Part shown: positions 9,100 through 17,567 of the stretch, one piece after another
Layout: each line of letters starts with the position of its first letter
How positions within the stretch are numbered: position 1 is the first letter of the stretch
Origin: CALOFP01 sp942492635
GTDB lineage: Bacteria; UBP6; UBA1177; CALOFP01
Assembly: GCA_942492635.1 (NCBI GenBank)
Contig: CALOFP010000002.1
Location: forward strand, 806,001-870,000
DNA length: 64,000 nucleotides
Reading direction: 5' to 3'
Notes under the pieces: generated by a model
Database searches by the model: none
What the model was told of the DNA's origin: nothing
The model's input: only the letters and a program-made list of their open reading frames with translations
Translations under genes and position numbers: made by a program

Positions 9100-12000
9100 A
9101 TGGCTTTGAATATTGGAAGACCTGGAAATCTCATAGAGATGATGCGGTTACGTGCCGAGTTGGAGCCGGAACGAAATGCTTTTACTTTTTTATCCTATGA
9201 AGATGGAAAAGAGCGTGAATTTAGCATGAGCTATCAACATGTTGACCGGGAGGCAAAACGTGTGGCTCAGTATCTTGTTGAGCGTGGTCTAAAAAATGGA
9301 GATCGAGTAGTTATACTATCCACACAGACGCCGGACAACATCTACTCCATATTCGGTTCAATTTACGCAGGAGCAATTTTTATGATAGTTCCTCCTCCTG
9401 TGGACGCAAACAAGAGACTCAGGTTTAAATCCGTACTCGAATCTTCAGAGGCTCGGTTCATTCTGACAACTGAAGAGATTGTAAAAAAACTGGAGAATGG
9501 TATTTTCCCTCATTATATTCCTGCTTCATTTTCACGCTGGATTATGAGATTTGTTAAAGATCTCGAGATGGTGCCCGTTGATAAGTGTCCTGGTGCTCAG
9601 GAATTTTGGAATTCACCGGAAATCGACGGAAATTCGGTTGCATATCTTCAATACTCTTCTGGATCGATTGCTACTCCGAAAGGTGTTGTGGTTCGTCATA
9701 GAAACGTTTTAAGCAACTTGATGAGTACGGCTGAAGCCTTGCCTGAAATTGCTGGTGAAAACAGTGTGAGTTGGGTTCCATTTTTCCATAATATGGGACT
9801 CATCGGAAACGTCTTTCTCAGTGCATTCATGGGATACCGAAGTGTAGTAATGTCACCGATCGATTTTATGGAAAAACCGGTTCGATGGTTTGAGGCACTT
9901 TCAAAATATCAGGCCGTTATAACAAGTGCTCCGAATTCCGCCTATAGAATGTGTGCCAATTCAATTAAAGAAGGGGAGCTTGGTGGAATTGATCTTTCTA
10001 ATCTTAGATATGCAGTAAACGGAGCTGAACCGATAGCAGCCTCGACTCTCAGAGCTTTCGAGGAGAAATTCCGGAAAACCGGGTTTGCATACGATTCATT
10101 TACGCCCGGGTACGGACTTGCGGAGGCAGCATGTGTCGTATCCGTAGCAAGAAATCCCGAGATAAGACGTGTCGATCCTGTGCGACTGGAGGAAAACCTG
10201 TTGGAAGATTTTTCTCAAGAAATGACAGGGGGAAAGGAACTTGTCTCAGTAGGTTCATTGATTCCCGGTTTTGAGGGGGTAGTTGTTGATCCTGAAACAG
10301 GAAATCCATGCGAAGAGAATAGAATCGGTGAAATTTGGCTCAAGGGGGACAGCGTTGCCGATTCCTATTGGAAACAGGCGCAGGAGACAGAAAAAACATT
10401 TTCAGGAAGACTGGAAGATGGAAGATCAGGATTTCTACGAACCGGAGATCTTGGGATAATAAAAGATGGAATGCTCTTCATCACAGGACGGTTAAAAGAG
10501 CTGATAATCATAAACGGCCACAATTTCTATCCTCACGATATTGAAACAACTCTTAAAGAATCGATTCCGGAGTTGATGGAGTGTACGATTGCCTGTTTTT
10601 CAGTTTTCCGGAACGGAAGGGAGGGAGTAGTTGCCGTTGTTGAAGGGGATCTGGAATGGGATCTTAGCGATCTTCAAACGAAAATTGAGTCGGGATTTAG
10701 TGCGGAATATCGTTTGAAACCGTGGGAAACAATTTTCGTAAGGAGGGGAACACTCCCCAGAACAGACAACCTTAAAATCAGGTTGTTGGAAGTTAAATCG
10801 ATTTATGAGAATGGAGAACTGCAGTCGGTCGATCTTTCGCAGGCCGGTAAATCGGAGGCTGTTATTTCGGAAGATGTCATCCTTTTCCAAATTTCGCAGA
10901 TAGTTTCAAAAACCCTTGGTGTAGAAAGGGTTTCAGGGAAGGATGACTTTTTCCTGCTCGGTGGAGATTCACTCTATCTACCTCAACTTGTTGAGAAGGT
11001 CAGGGAAAAGTACGGTGTTGAAGTTCCGATTTCTCTGTTTCTTAAAAACCCTACAGTTCGTAACCTATCTCAAATAGTTGGAAATTTGACGAAAGGTATT
11101 GTTCTTCATGACGAAGGAATTGATCTAGAAAAAGAGTGTGAGCTGGATGATTCTATTCGACCGAAAGGATATTTAAAAACAAAAGAAGAGAAGAGTATAC
11201 TTCTTACGGGAGCTACTGGTTTTCTCGGAGCCTATCTTCTTCATGATTTGCTGGAAACCCGCCCGGAAGCAAGGATCTGCTGTCTTGTACGATCCGGCGA
11301 ATACCCTGTTGAAAGAATACGGGAGAATATGAGCTACTACAAACTATGGCAAAGTAAGTTCGGAGCAAGGATTGAAGCGGTTTCCGGAGATTTTTCCCGT
11401 CCAGGACTGGGGCTTTCGAAAGATATGTACGATCGTCTTTCTGCCGAGATGGATACTGTTTATCACTGCGGTGCCGAGGTGAATTTTATTCAGCCCTACG
11501 GCATTTTGAAAAATCCCAACGTTAATGGAATAATTGAAATCATAAAATTTGCAGTTTGTACAAAGTTGAAGCGAATAAACTACATCTCGACTCTCGGACT
11601 TTTCGACATTCCCTCTTTCTTCGGGAAAAAAGCGATGGAATGCGAACTGCCGGAAAGATGGAGCGAGTATGGGGTTGGATATCTTCAGTCCAAGTGGGTG
11701 GCTGAAAAAATAGTGAAGATCGCCAGGGAGAGAGGTATTCCCGTTACGGTTTTCAGACCGGCAGAGATTTCCGGATCATCTGACAGTGGAATATGGAAAG
11801 TGAAGGATATGGTAATCCGTTTCATTCTTACATCTCTCAGGATGGGAATGATTCCCGATCTTCCCGGGAAAATAGCTTTAACTCCAGTCGACTACGTCTC
11901 ACGATCGGTAGTTGAGCTCTCCCGGAGAAACGACAGCATAGGAAAAACATTCCACATCGTGAACAAAAACATTCTGACACTCGGCGAAATTGCAGATCTT

Positions 12001-12282
12001 CTGGAATCTCATGGATTGTCTTTGAAGAAAGTGACAATCCAGCGTTGGACTGAAACTTTTTTGTCATCAAAGGAAAACCTTCCTCTCAAACCACTACAGT
12101 CGTTTTTTACCCAAAATGAAACTCTTATCGATCTCTATTCCGGAAATCAGCCCGATTACAGTGTCAGGAATACGGTGCAGTTGCTTAACGGATCCGGGAT
12201 TTTTTGTCCGCCTGTTGACAGACGACTGCTTTTTTCCTACTTGGAGCATTTTGTAGAAATGGGGTATGTGGAGGGAAAATGA
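9100..12282 (+). CDS. Trimodular fatty acyl-AMP ligase / acyl carrier / thioester reductase
   Basis: A 1060-residue multidomain protein. Residues ~1-590 are an adenylation domain of FAAL type (YSSGSIATPKGV at ~184-195, WVPFFHNMGLIG, GYGLAEAACVV, FLRTGDLG). Residues ~595-670 are an acyl carrier domain whose phosphopantetheine serine is S624 in LLGGDSL. Residues ~695-1060 are a thioester reductase of extended SDR type: GATGFLGAYLL at ~702-712, HCGAEVNF, and the YxxxK pair Y861/K865. The expected chemistry is acid to acyl-AMP to acyl-carrier thioester to NADPH-dependent release, usually as aldehyde. ATG 9100 follows GGAGGAG; a GTG at 9067 would be longer. Its last four bases overlap the aminotransferase start (ATGA), so the two are coupled. 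Confidence 0.88.
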   Translation: MALNIGRPGNLIEMMRLRAELEPERNAFTFLSYEDGKEREFSMSYQHVDREAKRVAQYLVERGLKNGDRVVILSTQTPDNIYSIFGSIYAGAIFMIVPPPVDANKRLRFKSVLESSEARFILTTEEIVKKLENGIFPHYIPASFSRWIMRFVKDLEMVPVDKCPGAQEFWNSPEIDGNSVAYLQYSSGSIATPKGVVVRHRNVLSNLMSTAEALPEIAGENSVSWVPFFHNMGLIGNVFLSAFMGYRSVVMSPIDFMEKPVRWFEALSKYQAVITSAPNSAYRMCANSIKEGELGGIDLSNLRYAVNGAEPIAASTLRAFEEKFRKTGFAYDSFTPGYGLAEAACVVSVARNPEIRRVDPVRLEENLLEDFSQEMTGGKELVSVGSLIPGFEGVVVDPETGNPCEENRIGEIWLKGDSVADSYWKQAQETEKTFSGRLEDGRSGFLRTGDLGIIKDGMLFITGRLKELIIINGHNFYPHDIETTLKESIPELMECTIACFSVFRNGREGVVAVVEGDLEWDLSDLQTKIESGFSAEYRLKPWETIFVRRGTLPRTDNLKIRLLEVKSIYENGELQSVDLSQAGKSEAVISEDVILFQISQIVSKTLGVERVSGKDDFFLLGGDSLYLPQLVEKVREKYGVEVPISLFLKNPTVRNLSQIVGNLTKGIVLHDEGIDLEKECELDDSIRPKGYLKTKEEKSILLTGATGFLGAYLLHDLLETRPEARICCLVRSGEYPVERIRENMSYYKLWQSKFGARIEAVSGDFSRPGLGLSKDMYDRLSAEMDTVYHCGAEVNFIQPYGILKNPNVNGIIEIIKFAVCTKLKRINYISTLGLFDIPSFFGKKAMECELPERWSEYGVGYLQSKWVAEKIVKIARERGIPVTVFRPAEISGSSDSGIWKVKDMVIRFILTSLRMGMIPDLPGKIALTPVDYVSRSVVELSRRNDSIGKTFHIVNKNILTLGEIADLLESHGLSLKKVTIQRWTETFLSSKENLPLKPLQSFFTQNETLIDLYSGNQPDYSVRNTVQLLNGSGIFCPPVDRRLLFSYLEHFVEMGYVEGK

Positions 12283-12980
12283 GCTGTCTATTTTCAATCG
12301 ACGAGGTTTTGAATCTGACAATATCCCAGATAAAGAGGAGTTATGAGAATCATGTAAACTCAACCTTTTCCCACATGTTGGAGATGCTTGGGTTCGACAG
12401 AAAGTTCGTCCGGGCGGAGGGTGTACGGGTCTTTGATGATACGGGGCGTGAATATCTTGATTTTCTCGGGGCATACGGAGCTCTGAACGTCGGACATAAC
12501 AACAGCGAGATAGCAGATGATATAAGAAAGGTGATCGGATATCCCAACTTCCTTCAGACCTCGATTTCACCTTTTTACAGTGCATTGGCACACAACCTCT
12601 CATGTATAACACCCGGTGAGTTGAGCAGGGTTTTTCTCTGTAACAGCGGAACGGAATCGGTTGAGGGTGCTCTGAAGCTTGCGAGGATTGTTACGGGAAA
12701 GAAAAGGATCGTATATACAACCGGAGGATTTCACGGAAAAACGATGGGGGCTCTTTCTGTCACGGGGAGAAATAAGTACAGAGAACCTTTCGAACCTCTT
12801 GTTCCGGACTGCGTGGAGGTGCCTTTCGGTGACGCGGAGGTTACAGGAGCTATTTTAAATCAGGGAAATATCTCCGCGTTTATTGTAGAACCTGTTCAGG
12901 GAGAAGGGAGAATCAGAGTTCCTCCGGAAGGATACCTGAAAAAAATTCGCGAGATGTGCACAAAAAAGGAGTTCTCCTGA
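12279..12980 (+). CDS. Class III aminotransferase, N-terminal part (frame broken at 12962-12968)
   Basis: The first 233 residues of a PLP-dependent class III aminotransferase (ornithine/putrescine/4-aminobutyrate type). GTESVEGALKLAR and GGFHGKTMGALSVTGR form the cofactor phosphate and ring site, and VEPVQGEGRI follows. The frame then runs into KKEFS-stop, while the rest of the enzyme continues in the -1 frame. Joining the two frames at the A AAA AAG heptamer restores a continuous enzyme of about 456 residues. ATG 12279 overlaps the stop of the upstream FAAL-reductase gene. The context suggests transamination of the released fatty aldehyde. It may be a pseudogene, a one-base sequencing error in a run of six A, or a programmed frameshift. 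Confidence 0.85.
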   Translation: MSCLFSIDEVLNLTISQIKRSYENHVNSTFSHMLEMLGFDRKFVRAEGVRVFDDTGREYLDFLGAYGALNVGHNNSEIADDIRKVIGYPNFLQTSISPFYSALAHNLSCITPGELSRVFLCNSGTESVEGALKLARIVTGKKRIVYTTGGFHGKTMGALSVTGRNKYREPFEPLVPDCVEVPFGDAEVTGAILNQGNISAFIVEPVQGEGRIRVPPEGYLKKIREMCTKKEFS

Positions 12981-13648
12981 TAGTGGATGAGGTGCAGACC
13001 GGTTTCGGCAGGACTGGGACAATGTTTGCCTGTGAACATGAAGATGTTGTGCCCGATATCCTCTGCTTTGCCAAGTCGCTCAGCGGAGGATTCATCCCGA
13101 TCGGCGGATACATTACTTCGGATGAAATCTGGAGAAGTGCGTACGGTAAGGTGGAAAACAACCTGCTGCATACCTCAACATTCGGAGGAAACGCTCTTGC
13201 CTGTGCCGCCGGAATAAGCACCATCAACTATATTGTTTCCAACAGTCTTGGGGAGAGAGCGAGAGAGAATGGCTCTTACTTTCTCTCTGAACTCAGGAAA
13301 ATTGAAAAAAGACACAATGTTATTAAGGAGGTGAGGGGCAAGGGACTGCTCATAGGACTGGAATTATTGCCGCCTGAAGGAATTATTGGAAAACAGGCAT
13401 TTATAAGGGAGCATTTTGCAGCCTTTTTTGCAGGTAAATTGCTGGAGGATCATTCCATAATCACGGCCTACACTCTGAACAATCCCTCTGTTCTCAGACT
13501 GGAACCGCCACTTATCGTTGAAAAAGGAGAGATCGACAGGGTTGTGCAGGCCATTGATGAAGTGTGTAAAAAACAGAGTGAGATCATGAACTTGTCACTG
13601 AAAAAGGGCGTGGACCTTTTTAAATCGATTATCAGGAAGGAGATTTAG
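12956..13648 (+). CDS. Class III aminotransferase, C-terminal part in the -1 frame
   Basis: The 230-residue continuation of the preceding frame. It opens with KKGVLLIVDEVQTGFGRTG, in which the aspartate of VDEVQ contacts the PLP pyridine nitrogen. The catalytic lysine is in FAKSLSGGFIPIG (codon 13073-13075), and a normal C-terminal domain ends at 13648. ATG 12956 is only the first in-frame ATG and has no good ribosome site, so independent translation is unlikely; the real N-terminus comes from the upstream frame. All key residues are intact and no other lesion is seen, which argues against old pseudogene decay. Confidence 0.8.
   Translation: MHKKGVLLIVDEVQTGFGRTGTMFACEHEDVVPDILCFAKSLSGGFIPIGGYITSDEIWRSAYGKVENNLLHTSTFGGNALACAAGISTINYIVSNSLGERARENGSYFLSELRKIEKRHNVIKEVRGKGLLIGLELLPPEGIIGKQAFIREHFAAFFAGKLLEDHSIITAYTLNNPSVLRLEPPLIVEKGEIDRVVQAIDEVCKKQSEIMNLSLKKGVDLFKSIIRKEI
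12962..12968 (+). other. A AAA AAG slippery heptamer at the aminotransferase frame junction
   Basis: In the first frame the codons are ACA AAA AAG GAG TTC TCC TGA. The heptamer has exactly the phase of the known -1 slippery site A_AAA_AAG (as in E. coli dnaX). A one-base slip gives TKKGVLLIVDE, the correct family sequence. I do not see a clear downstream stem-loop or an ideally spaced upstream Shine-Dalgarno stimulator by eye. A missing A in the homopolymer would give the same picture. Confidence 0.5.
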
Positions 13649-13713
13649 CTACCGGTCACATTAATTCTCAGTAGAGTATGAAGATTCTTTCGGTTCTGAA
13701 AAACCCCCTGATT

Positions 13714-14298
13714 TTAAGCTCGGTTACCGCTCTGACCTGTTTTTACCGCAGCGCCGATCATGTGAGCAATTCTTAGAGGTTCCGGCACATTGCCGGTATC
13801 TGTCAATCTTTTGAGAAGTTCTGCAGCCACCTCGGGGTCTTCACCGATGACCTGGAAAAAGAAGGGGGCGATGTTGTGAATCACTCCCGCATCTTCAATT
13901 GAATTCCACTTTTCATCTGGATTTTTTAGATTGGAAATTGCGGATCGCATCTTTTCAATATCGGGATATTTTCGCATGACCGAAACGCAGGTGACTCCGG
14001 TTTTCTTAAACAACTCTCTCATGTTGATCACATTGAAACCGCCCATGGTAACTCCGTCGAGAAGAATGACATTGATCTGCCTGTAGAACTTGCTGGAAAG
14101 AATCGTATCCGCAAGAACATTCGTAGCGTTGAAACCGTCGCGATCGATCTCGCCCCAGAGCATGCCTTCGAACCGTGTATCGCTGCACACGACACCGCAG
14201 AAATTAACAGTCCGATCCGATCTTAAAAAAGGAGCATCATCAAAACCGAGGACTCTGATAGACCGCCCCGACTCAAGAAGTTTAGCCAAAGATTTCAA
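13714..14298 (-). CDS. DUF99 (UPF0215) family protein
   Basis: 194 residues with DUF99 signatures: IRVLGFDDAPF near the N-terminus, VVCSDTRFEGMLWGEI, VILLDGVTMGGFNVIN and a C-terminal EPLRIAHMIG. Archaeal members are described as endonuclease dU homologues, which cut at deoxyuridine or deaminated bases; activity of bacterial members is not established. The start is chosen as TTG 14298, seven bases after CGGAGG; a GTG at 14325 without good spacing is the longer alternative. It converges with the aminotransferase gene and lies 58 bases downstream of the yeiH-like gene on the same strand, possibly one unit. Confidence 0.75.
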   Translation of the reverse strand: MKSLAKLLESGRSIRVLGFDDAPFLRSDRTVNFCGVVCSDTRFEGMLWGEIDRDGFNATNVLADTILSSKFYRQINVILLDGVTMGGFNVINMRELFKKTGVTCVSVMRKYPDIEKMRSAISNLKNPDEKWNSIEDAGVIHNIAPFFFQVIGEDPEVAAELLKRLTDTGNVPEPLRIAHMIGAAVKTGQSGNRA

Positions 14299-14356
14299 AA
14301 AGAACCTCCGAAAAAAGTCCACCACCGTCCAAGACTATGCACTACATCCACCCGAT

Positions 14357-15328
14357 CTATCTGCAAAAAAGAATGATAACCCCAACAATAGCAGAAATCT
14401 GGAAAATTGAAATAAGCGTTCCCGCCAGAAGCGCCTTCGGGCCCTGCTTGAGAAGCGCCGAGAATTTTATCCTCATTCCGATTCCAGCCATTGCGATGAG
14501 AAGCAGCGCCTTTCCTGTTCCGATGATGCCCTTTGATGCAACTTCGGGAAGAAATCCCGAGCTTGCAATGAGCGCCGAAATAAAAAATCCGATAATGAAG
14601 AGCGGGATTTTCGGCAGTCTGCCTTTGCCGTCCCCCTTTTTGAAAATCGAAGTGTAGATCATGACAACCGGTCCCAGCATCAGCACTCTTCCCATTTTTA
14701 TGAGAACAGCTACTGCGCCTATCGAAGCTCCCATCGCGTAACCTGCGGCGACAACCTGGCCTACCGCCTGGAGAGATGCTCCTATAAGCATTCCGGACGA
14801 TTTCTCATCCAGACCAAGAGTTGTTGCAAGAAGAGGCAGCAGGAATATTCCGATTGTGCCGAGAAGATTGACAACCCCGACGCTGATACCTGTCTCCTCT
14901 TTTTCCGCACCGATAACAGGTGCCGAGGCGGCGATTGCGGAGGAGCCGCACACTGCGTTGCCTGTTCCCAGAAGCAGTGAAAATCGGGTGGTGAATCCGA
15001 AAAGCTTTCCTATGAAAAGTGAAGATAGGATGGCAGCTGAAATCGCCGTCAGGATAACAGCAAGAGCCGGAAGGCCTAAATTGGCGATATGTTTCAGGTT
15101 CAGCTCCATGCCGAGAAGTGCTATCGCGAAAGGAAGTATCTTTTTTTCGGCGAAAGCGGCTCCTTTGGAAAAAAGATCCTTTCCGTTCAGGATGTTCCCG
15201 AACCCAATTCCGATAACGATTGCAAGCGTGACCGAACCGATTCCACCGGCGTAAGGTCCGGTAAATTTAGAAATTAAGGCAATTGCAACTGCGACTGCAA
15301 GTCCCGGGAACAGTGTTTTCATCTCCAT
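14357..15328 (-). CDS. YeiH family putative sulfate exporter (membrane protein)
   Basis: A 323-residue polytopic protein with about nine or ten hydrophobic helices. Family marks are IGIGFGNIL, KKILPFAIALLGMELNL, LLLGTGNAVCGSSAIAASAPVI in the middle and GASLQAVGQVVAAGYAMG. The family (Cons_hypoth698) is annotated as putative sulfate exporter, but transport activity is little tested. ATG 15328 follows GGGAGG; a GTG at 15340 would swallow the ribosome site. It is divergent from the flagellar operon. Confidence 0.82.
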   Translation of the reverse strand: MEMKTLFPGLAVAVAIALISKFTGPYAGGIGSVTLAIVIGIGFGNILNGKDLFSKGAAFAEKKILPFAIALLGMELNLKHIANLGLPALAVILTAISAAILSSLFIGKLFGFTTRFSLLLGTGNAVCGSSAIAASAPVIGAEKEETGISVGVVNLLGTIGIFLLPLLATTLGLDEKSSGMLIGASLQAVGQVVAAGYAMGASIGAVAVLIKMGRVLMLGPVVMIYTSIFKKGDGKGRLPKIPLFIIGFFISALIASSGFLPEVASKGIIGTGKALLLIAMAGIGMRIKFSALLKQGPKALLAGTLISIFQISAIVGVIILFCR

Positions 15329-15412
15329 TTTTCCTCCCACAAGGTCCGGCGCCAGTATAGTTGCCGCATTTCGAAAGTAAAGAGGGGAATAATTTCTTAA
15401 ATCGCCGGGTGC

Positions 15413-15421
15413 TGCTATAAT
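15413..15421 (+). promoter_or_regulatory. Extended -10 promoter candidate for the flagellar operon
   Basis: TGCTATAAT fits a perfect extended -10 (TGnTATAAT); the matching -35 (TTTCTT, 15393-15398) is poor. It gives a leader of about 70 bases before fliL. No sigma54 (GG-N10-GC) or sigma28-like site was evident. Confidence 0.45.
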
Positions 15422-15498
15422 TGTGTCCGGGCATGTCTCGACGGCCCGTGGTATGGGTTTTGCATTACAACGACCGGATCATAATTTTGGAGGAAAAA

Positions 15499-16038
15499 AT
15501 GGTTCTGATGATGGTTCCTGAAGACGATTTTGTGGAAGAGCTCGACGTCGAGGGTGGTAAAAAGGGCGGAAACAAACTTCTTATCATTATTCTTCTCTTA
15601 AATACGATACTTATCTCTGTTGCTATCGGCTATTTCATATTCTTTTACGAGAAGAAGGAGGCTGCTGCGGAGGCTGAAAAGAAGGAGGCCGCAAAGAAGG
15701 AGGAGAAGGTCGACGAAAAGGGAACCGATATCGGTACGGGTCCGATAGTCGAGCTGGAGCCGTTTGTAGTCAATCTTGATGATGTCAGTGTTGCAAAATA
15801 CCTGAAAGTTACAGTTGCCATCGAAATCGACAAGCCTGAAGCGGAGGCTGAACTGATGGAGAAGAAACTTGTCGCAAGGGACCAGATTCTTGTCTTTCTC
15901 AGCAGCCTGAAGGTGGGAGACACCGTCGGTATAGAAGGTAAGGCCAGCATAAAGGAGGGGATTATCAATCGCCTCAACAACATTCTCGTCAAGGGGAATG
16001 TAAAAAATATCTATTTTAAAGACTTTGTTGTTCAGTAG
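15499..16038 (+). CDS. fliL: Flagellar basal body-associated protein FliL
   Basis: 179 residues: a short cytoplasmic N-terminus, one membrane helix at ~27-49, a lysine/glutamate/alanine-rich stretch (~51-75), then the periplasmic FliL domain (VELEPFVVNLDD, YLKVTVAIEID, and a C-terminal VKNIYFKDFVVQ). FliL surrounds the stator units and modulates motor torque. ATG 15499 follows TGGAGG; a longer frame from 15421 is not supported. First gene of the fliLMNOPQR operon. Confidence 0.92.
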   Translation: MVLMMVPEDDFVEELDVEGGKKGGNKLLIIILLLNTILISVAIGYFIFFYEKKEAAAEAEKKEAAKKEEKVDEKGTDIGTGPIVELEPFVVNLDDVSVAKYLKVTVAIEIDKPEAEAELMEKKLVARDQILVFLSSLKVGDTVGIEGKASIKEGIINRLNNILVKGNVKNIYFKDFVVQ

Positions 16039-16048
16039 TTGAGGGAAT

Positions 16049-17077
16049 ATGGTTGATCAGATTCTTTCACAGGATGAGGTAAACGCGCTACTAAACGCTG
16101 TTACCGAGGGTGAGATAGAGACAGAAACGGATCAGGAGTATGGAGACAGTGATGTCATTCCGTACGATCTAACCAGTCAGGACAGGATTATCCGTGGGCG
16201 TATGCCTACCCTCGACATCATAAACGATCGTTTCGCGAGAAACTTTCGAATTACGCTTTCCAACCAGCTGAGACGAATTGTGGACATAAACATGGAGTCC
16301 ACCTCCATTACCAAATTCGGTGAATTTTTGAATTCACTCCCCATCCCTTCATGTCTCAATCTCATCAAGTTCAATCCGCTCCACGGTGTGGGGTTGATGA
16401 TTTTCGAGGCTAAACTTCTCTACAGTCTTGCCAACCTCTTTTTCGGAGGCAGTGAGCTTGGAAAGGTGAAGGTTGAAGGTCGTGAGTTTTCTCCCATCGA
16501 ACTTCAGCTGGTGAAGAGACTCATTATTCTCATGATATCAGATCTTGGGAACGCCTGGAAACCGGTCTATCCGGTTGATATTCAGTATCTTCGTACGGAG
16601 ATCAATCCACAGTTTGTTGCTGTTGTTCCGCCGAGCGATGTAATCATCGCAGTTACTTTCGAGGTTGAGCTGGAAAAGACAAGAGGAAAAATCTTTCTCA
16701 TGATTCCATACTCCACAATCGAACCCATCAGGGACAGACTCAACTCATCTATTCACAGCGAACAGCTGGAGGTGGACAAGAGCTGGCAGAAAAGGATCAT
16801 AAACAACGTTTCCGGTGCAACGGTTAATTCCAAGGTTATGCTCGGAACTACGGAGATTTCTCTTCGTGAACTTATGGAACTGAAGGTTGGAGACGTGATA
16901 GAGCTTGATAACGACGTCTCGGAGGAGCTCAGCCTGTTCGTTCAGGGTATTCCGAAATGTAAGGGGTATCCGGTAATCAGCCACAACAAGTATGCGCTTC
17001 AGGTTAATAAATTCTTTTCCCGTGAGCACCTTTTCATAAAAAAGGACGATCAGCGGGGAACAGTCGATAACGGTTAG
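16049..17077 (+). CDS. fliM: Flagellar motor switch protein FliM
   Basis: 342 residues. The N-terminal DQILSQDEVNALLNAV is the conserved FliM peptide, which usually also carries the CheY-P docking site. The middle CheC-like domain contains FFGGSELGK, the FliG-contacting loop. The C-terminal ~80 residues form a SpoA domain with ISLRELMELKVGDVIEL. It is part of the switch complex of the C-ring, controlling rotation direction. It lies ten bases after fliL. Confidence 0.95.
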   Translation: MVDQILSQDEVNALLNAVTEGEIETETDQEYGDSDVIPYDLTSQDRIIRGRMPTLDIINDRFARNFRITLSNQLRRIVDINMESTSITKFGEFLNSLPIPSCLNLIKFNPLHGVGLMIFEAKLLYSLANLFFGGSELGKVKVEGREFSPIELQLVKRLIILMISDLGNAWKPVYPVDIQYLRTEINPQFVAVVPPSDVIIAVTFEVELEKTRGKIFLMIPYSTIEPIRDRLNSSIHSEQLEVDKSWQKRIINNVSGATVNSKVMLGTTEISLRELMELKVGDVIELDNDVSEELSLFVQGIPKCKGYPVISHNKYALQVNKFFSREHLFIKKDDQRGTVDNG

Positions 17078-17091
17078 TAAGGGAGGATCGG

Positions 17092-17565
17092 ATGTCCGAC
17101 GAAAAAAAAGATCAGGCCATGAGTGAAGAGGAAATGGCGAAAATGTGGGAGCAGATGACCCAGGACGGCGGCGAAGCTCCCGGAATTGAAGAGGAAGATG
17201 CGGGGATGGGCATGCCCTCACAGCCGGCAATGGGTGCCCACACCGATACGCTCGGCCTCGGCGATTCCCTCAGAACACAGAACAAGACAACCACGGAGAA
17301 TCCGAATATTGATTTCCTTCTCGATATTCCGCTTTCCATTTCCGCGGAGCTTGGAAGAACGAAGATGATAATCTACGAGCTTCTCCAGCTTTCCCAGGGG
17401 TCGGTAATCGAGCTCAACAAGCTCGCCGGAGAACCTCTGGACGTACGAGTTAACGAAAAACTCATTGCAAGAGGTGAGGCGGTTGTCGTGAACGAAAAGT
17501 TCGGAATCCGTATCACCGATATAGTCAATCCTCAGGAGAGGCTTGAAAATCTTAAGGGAGAGTAG
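17092..17565 (+). CDS. fliN: Flagellar motor switch protein FliN
   Basis: 157 residues. An acidic, methionine-rich N-terminal region (~1-75) precedes a C-terminal SpoA domain: LLDIPLSISAELGRTKM, GSVIELNKLAGEPLDV, and LIARGEAVVVNEKFGIRITDI at the end. It forms the base of the C-ring with FliM. GGGAGG precedes ATG 17092. The N-terminal extension is longer than in the short E. coli protein but common in other phyla. Confidence 0.95.
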   Translation: MSDEKKDQAMSEEEMAKMWEQMTQDGGEAPGIEEEDAGMGMPSQPAMGAHTDTLGLGDSLRTQNKTTTENPNIDFLLDIPLSISAELGRTKMIIYELLQLSQGSVIELNKLAGEPLDVRVNEKLIARGEAVVVNEKFGIRITDIVNPQERLENLKGE

Positions 17566-17567
17566 TG

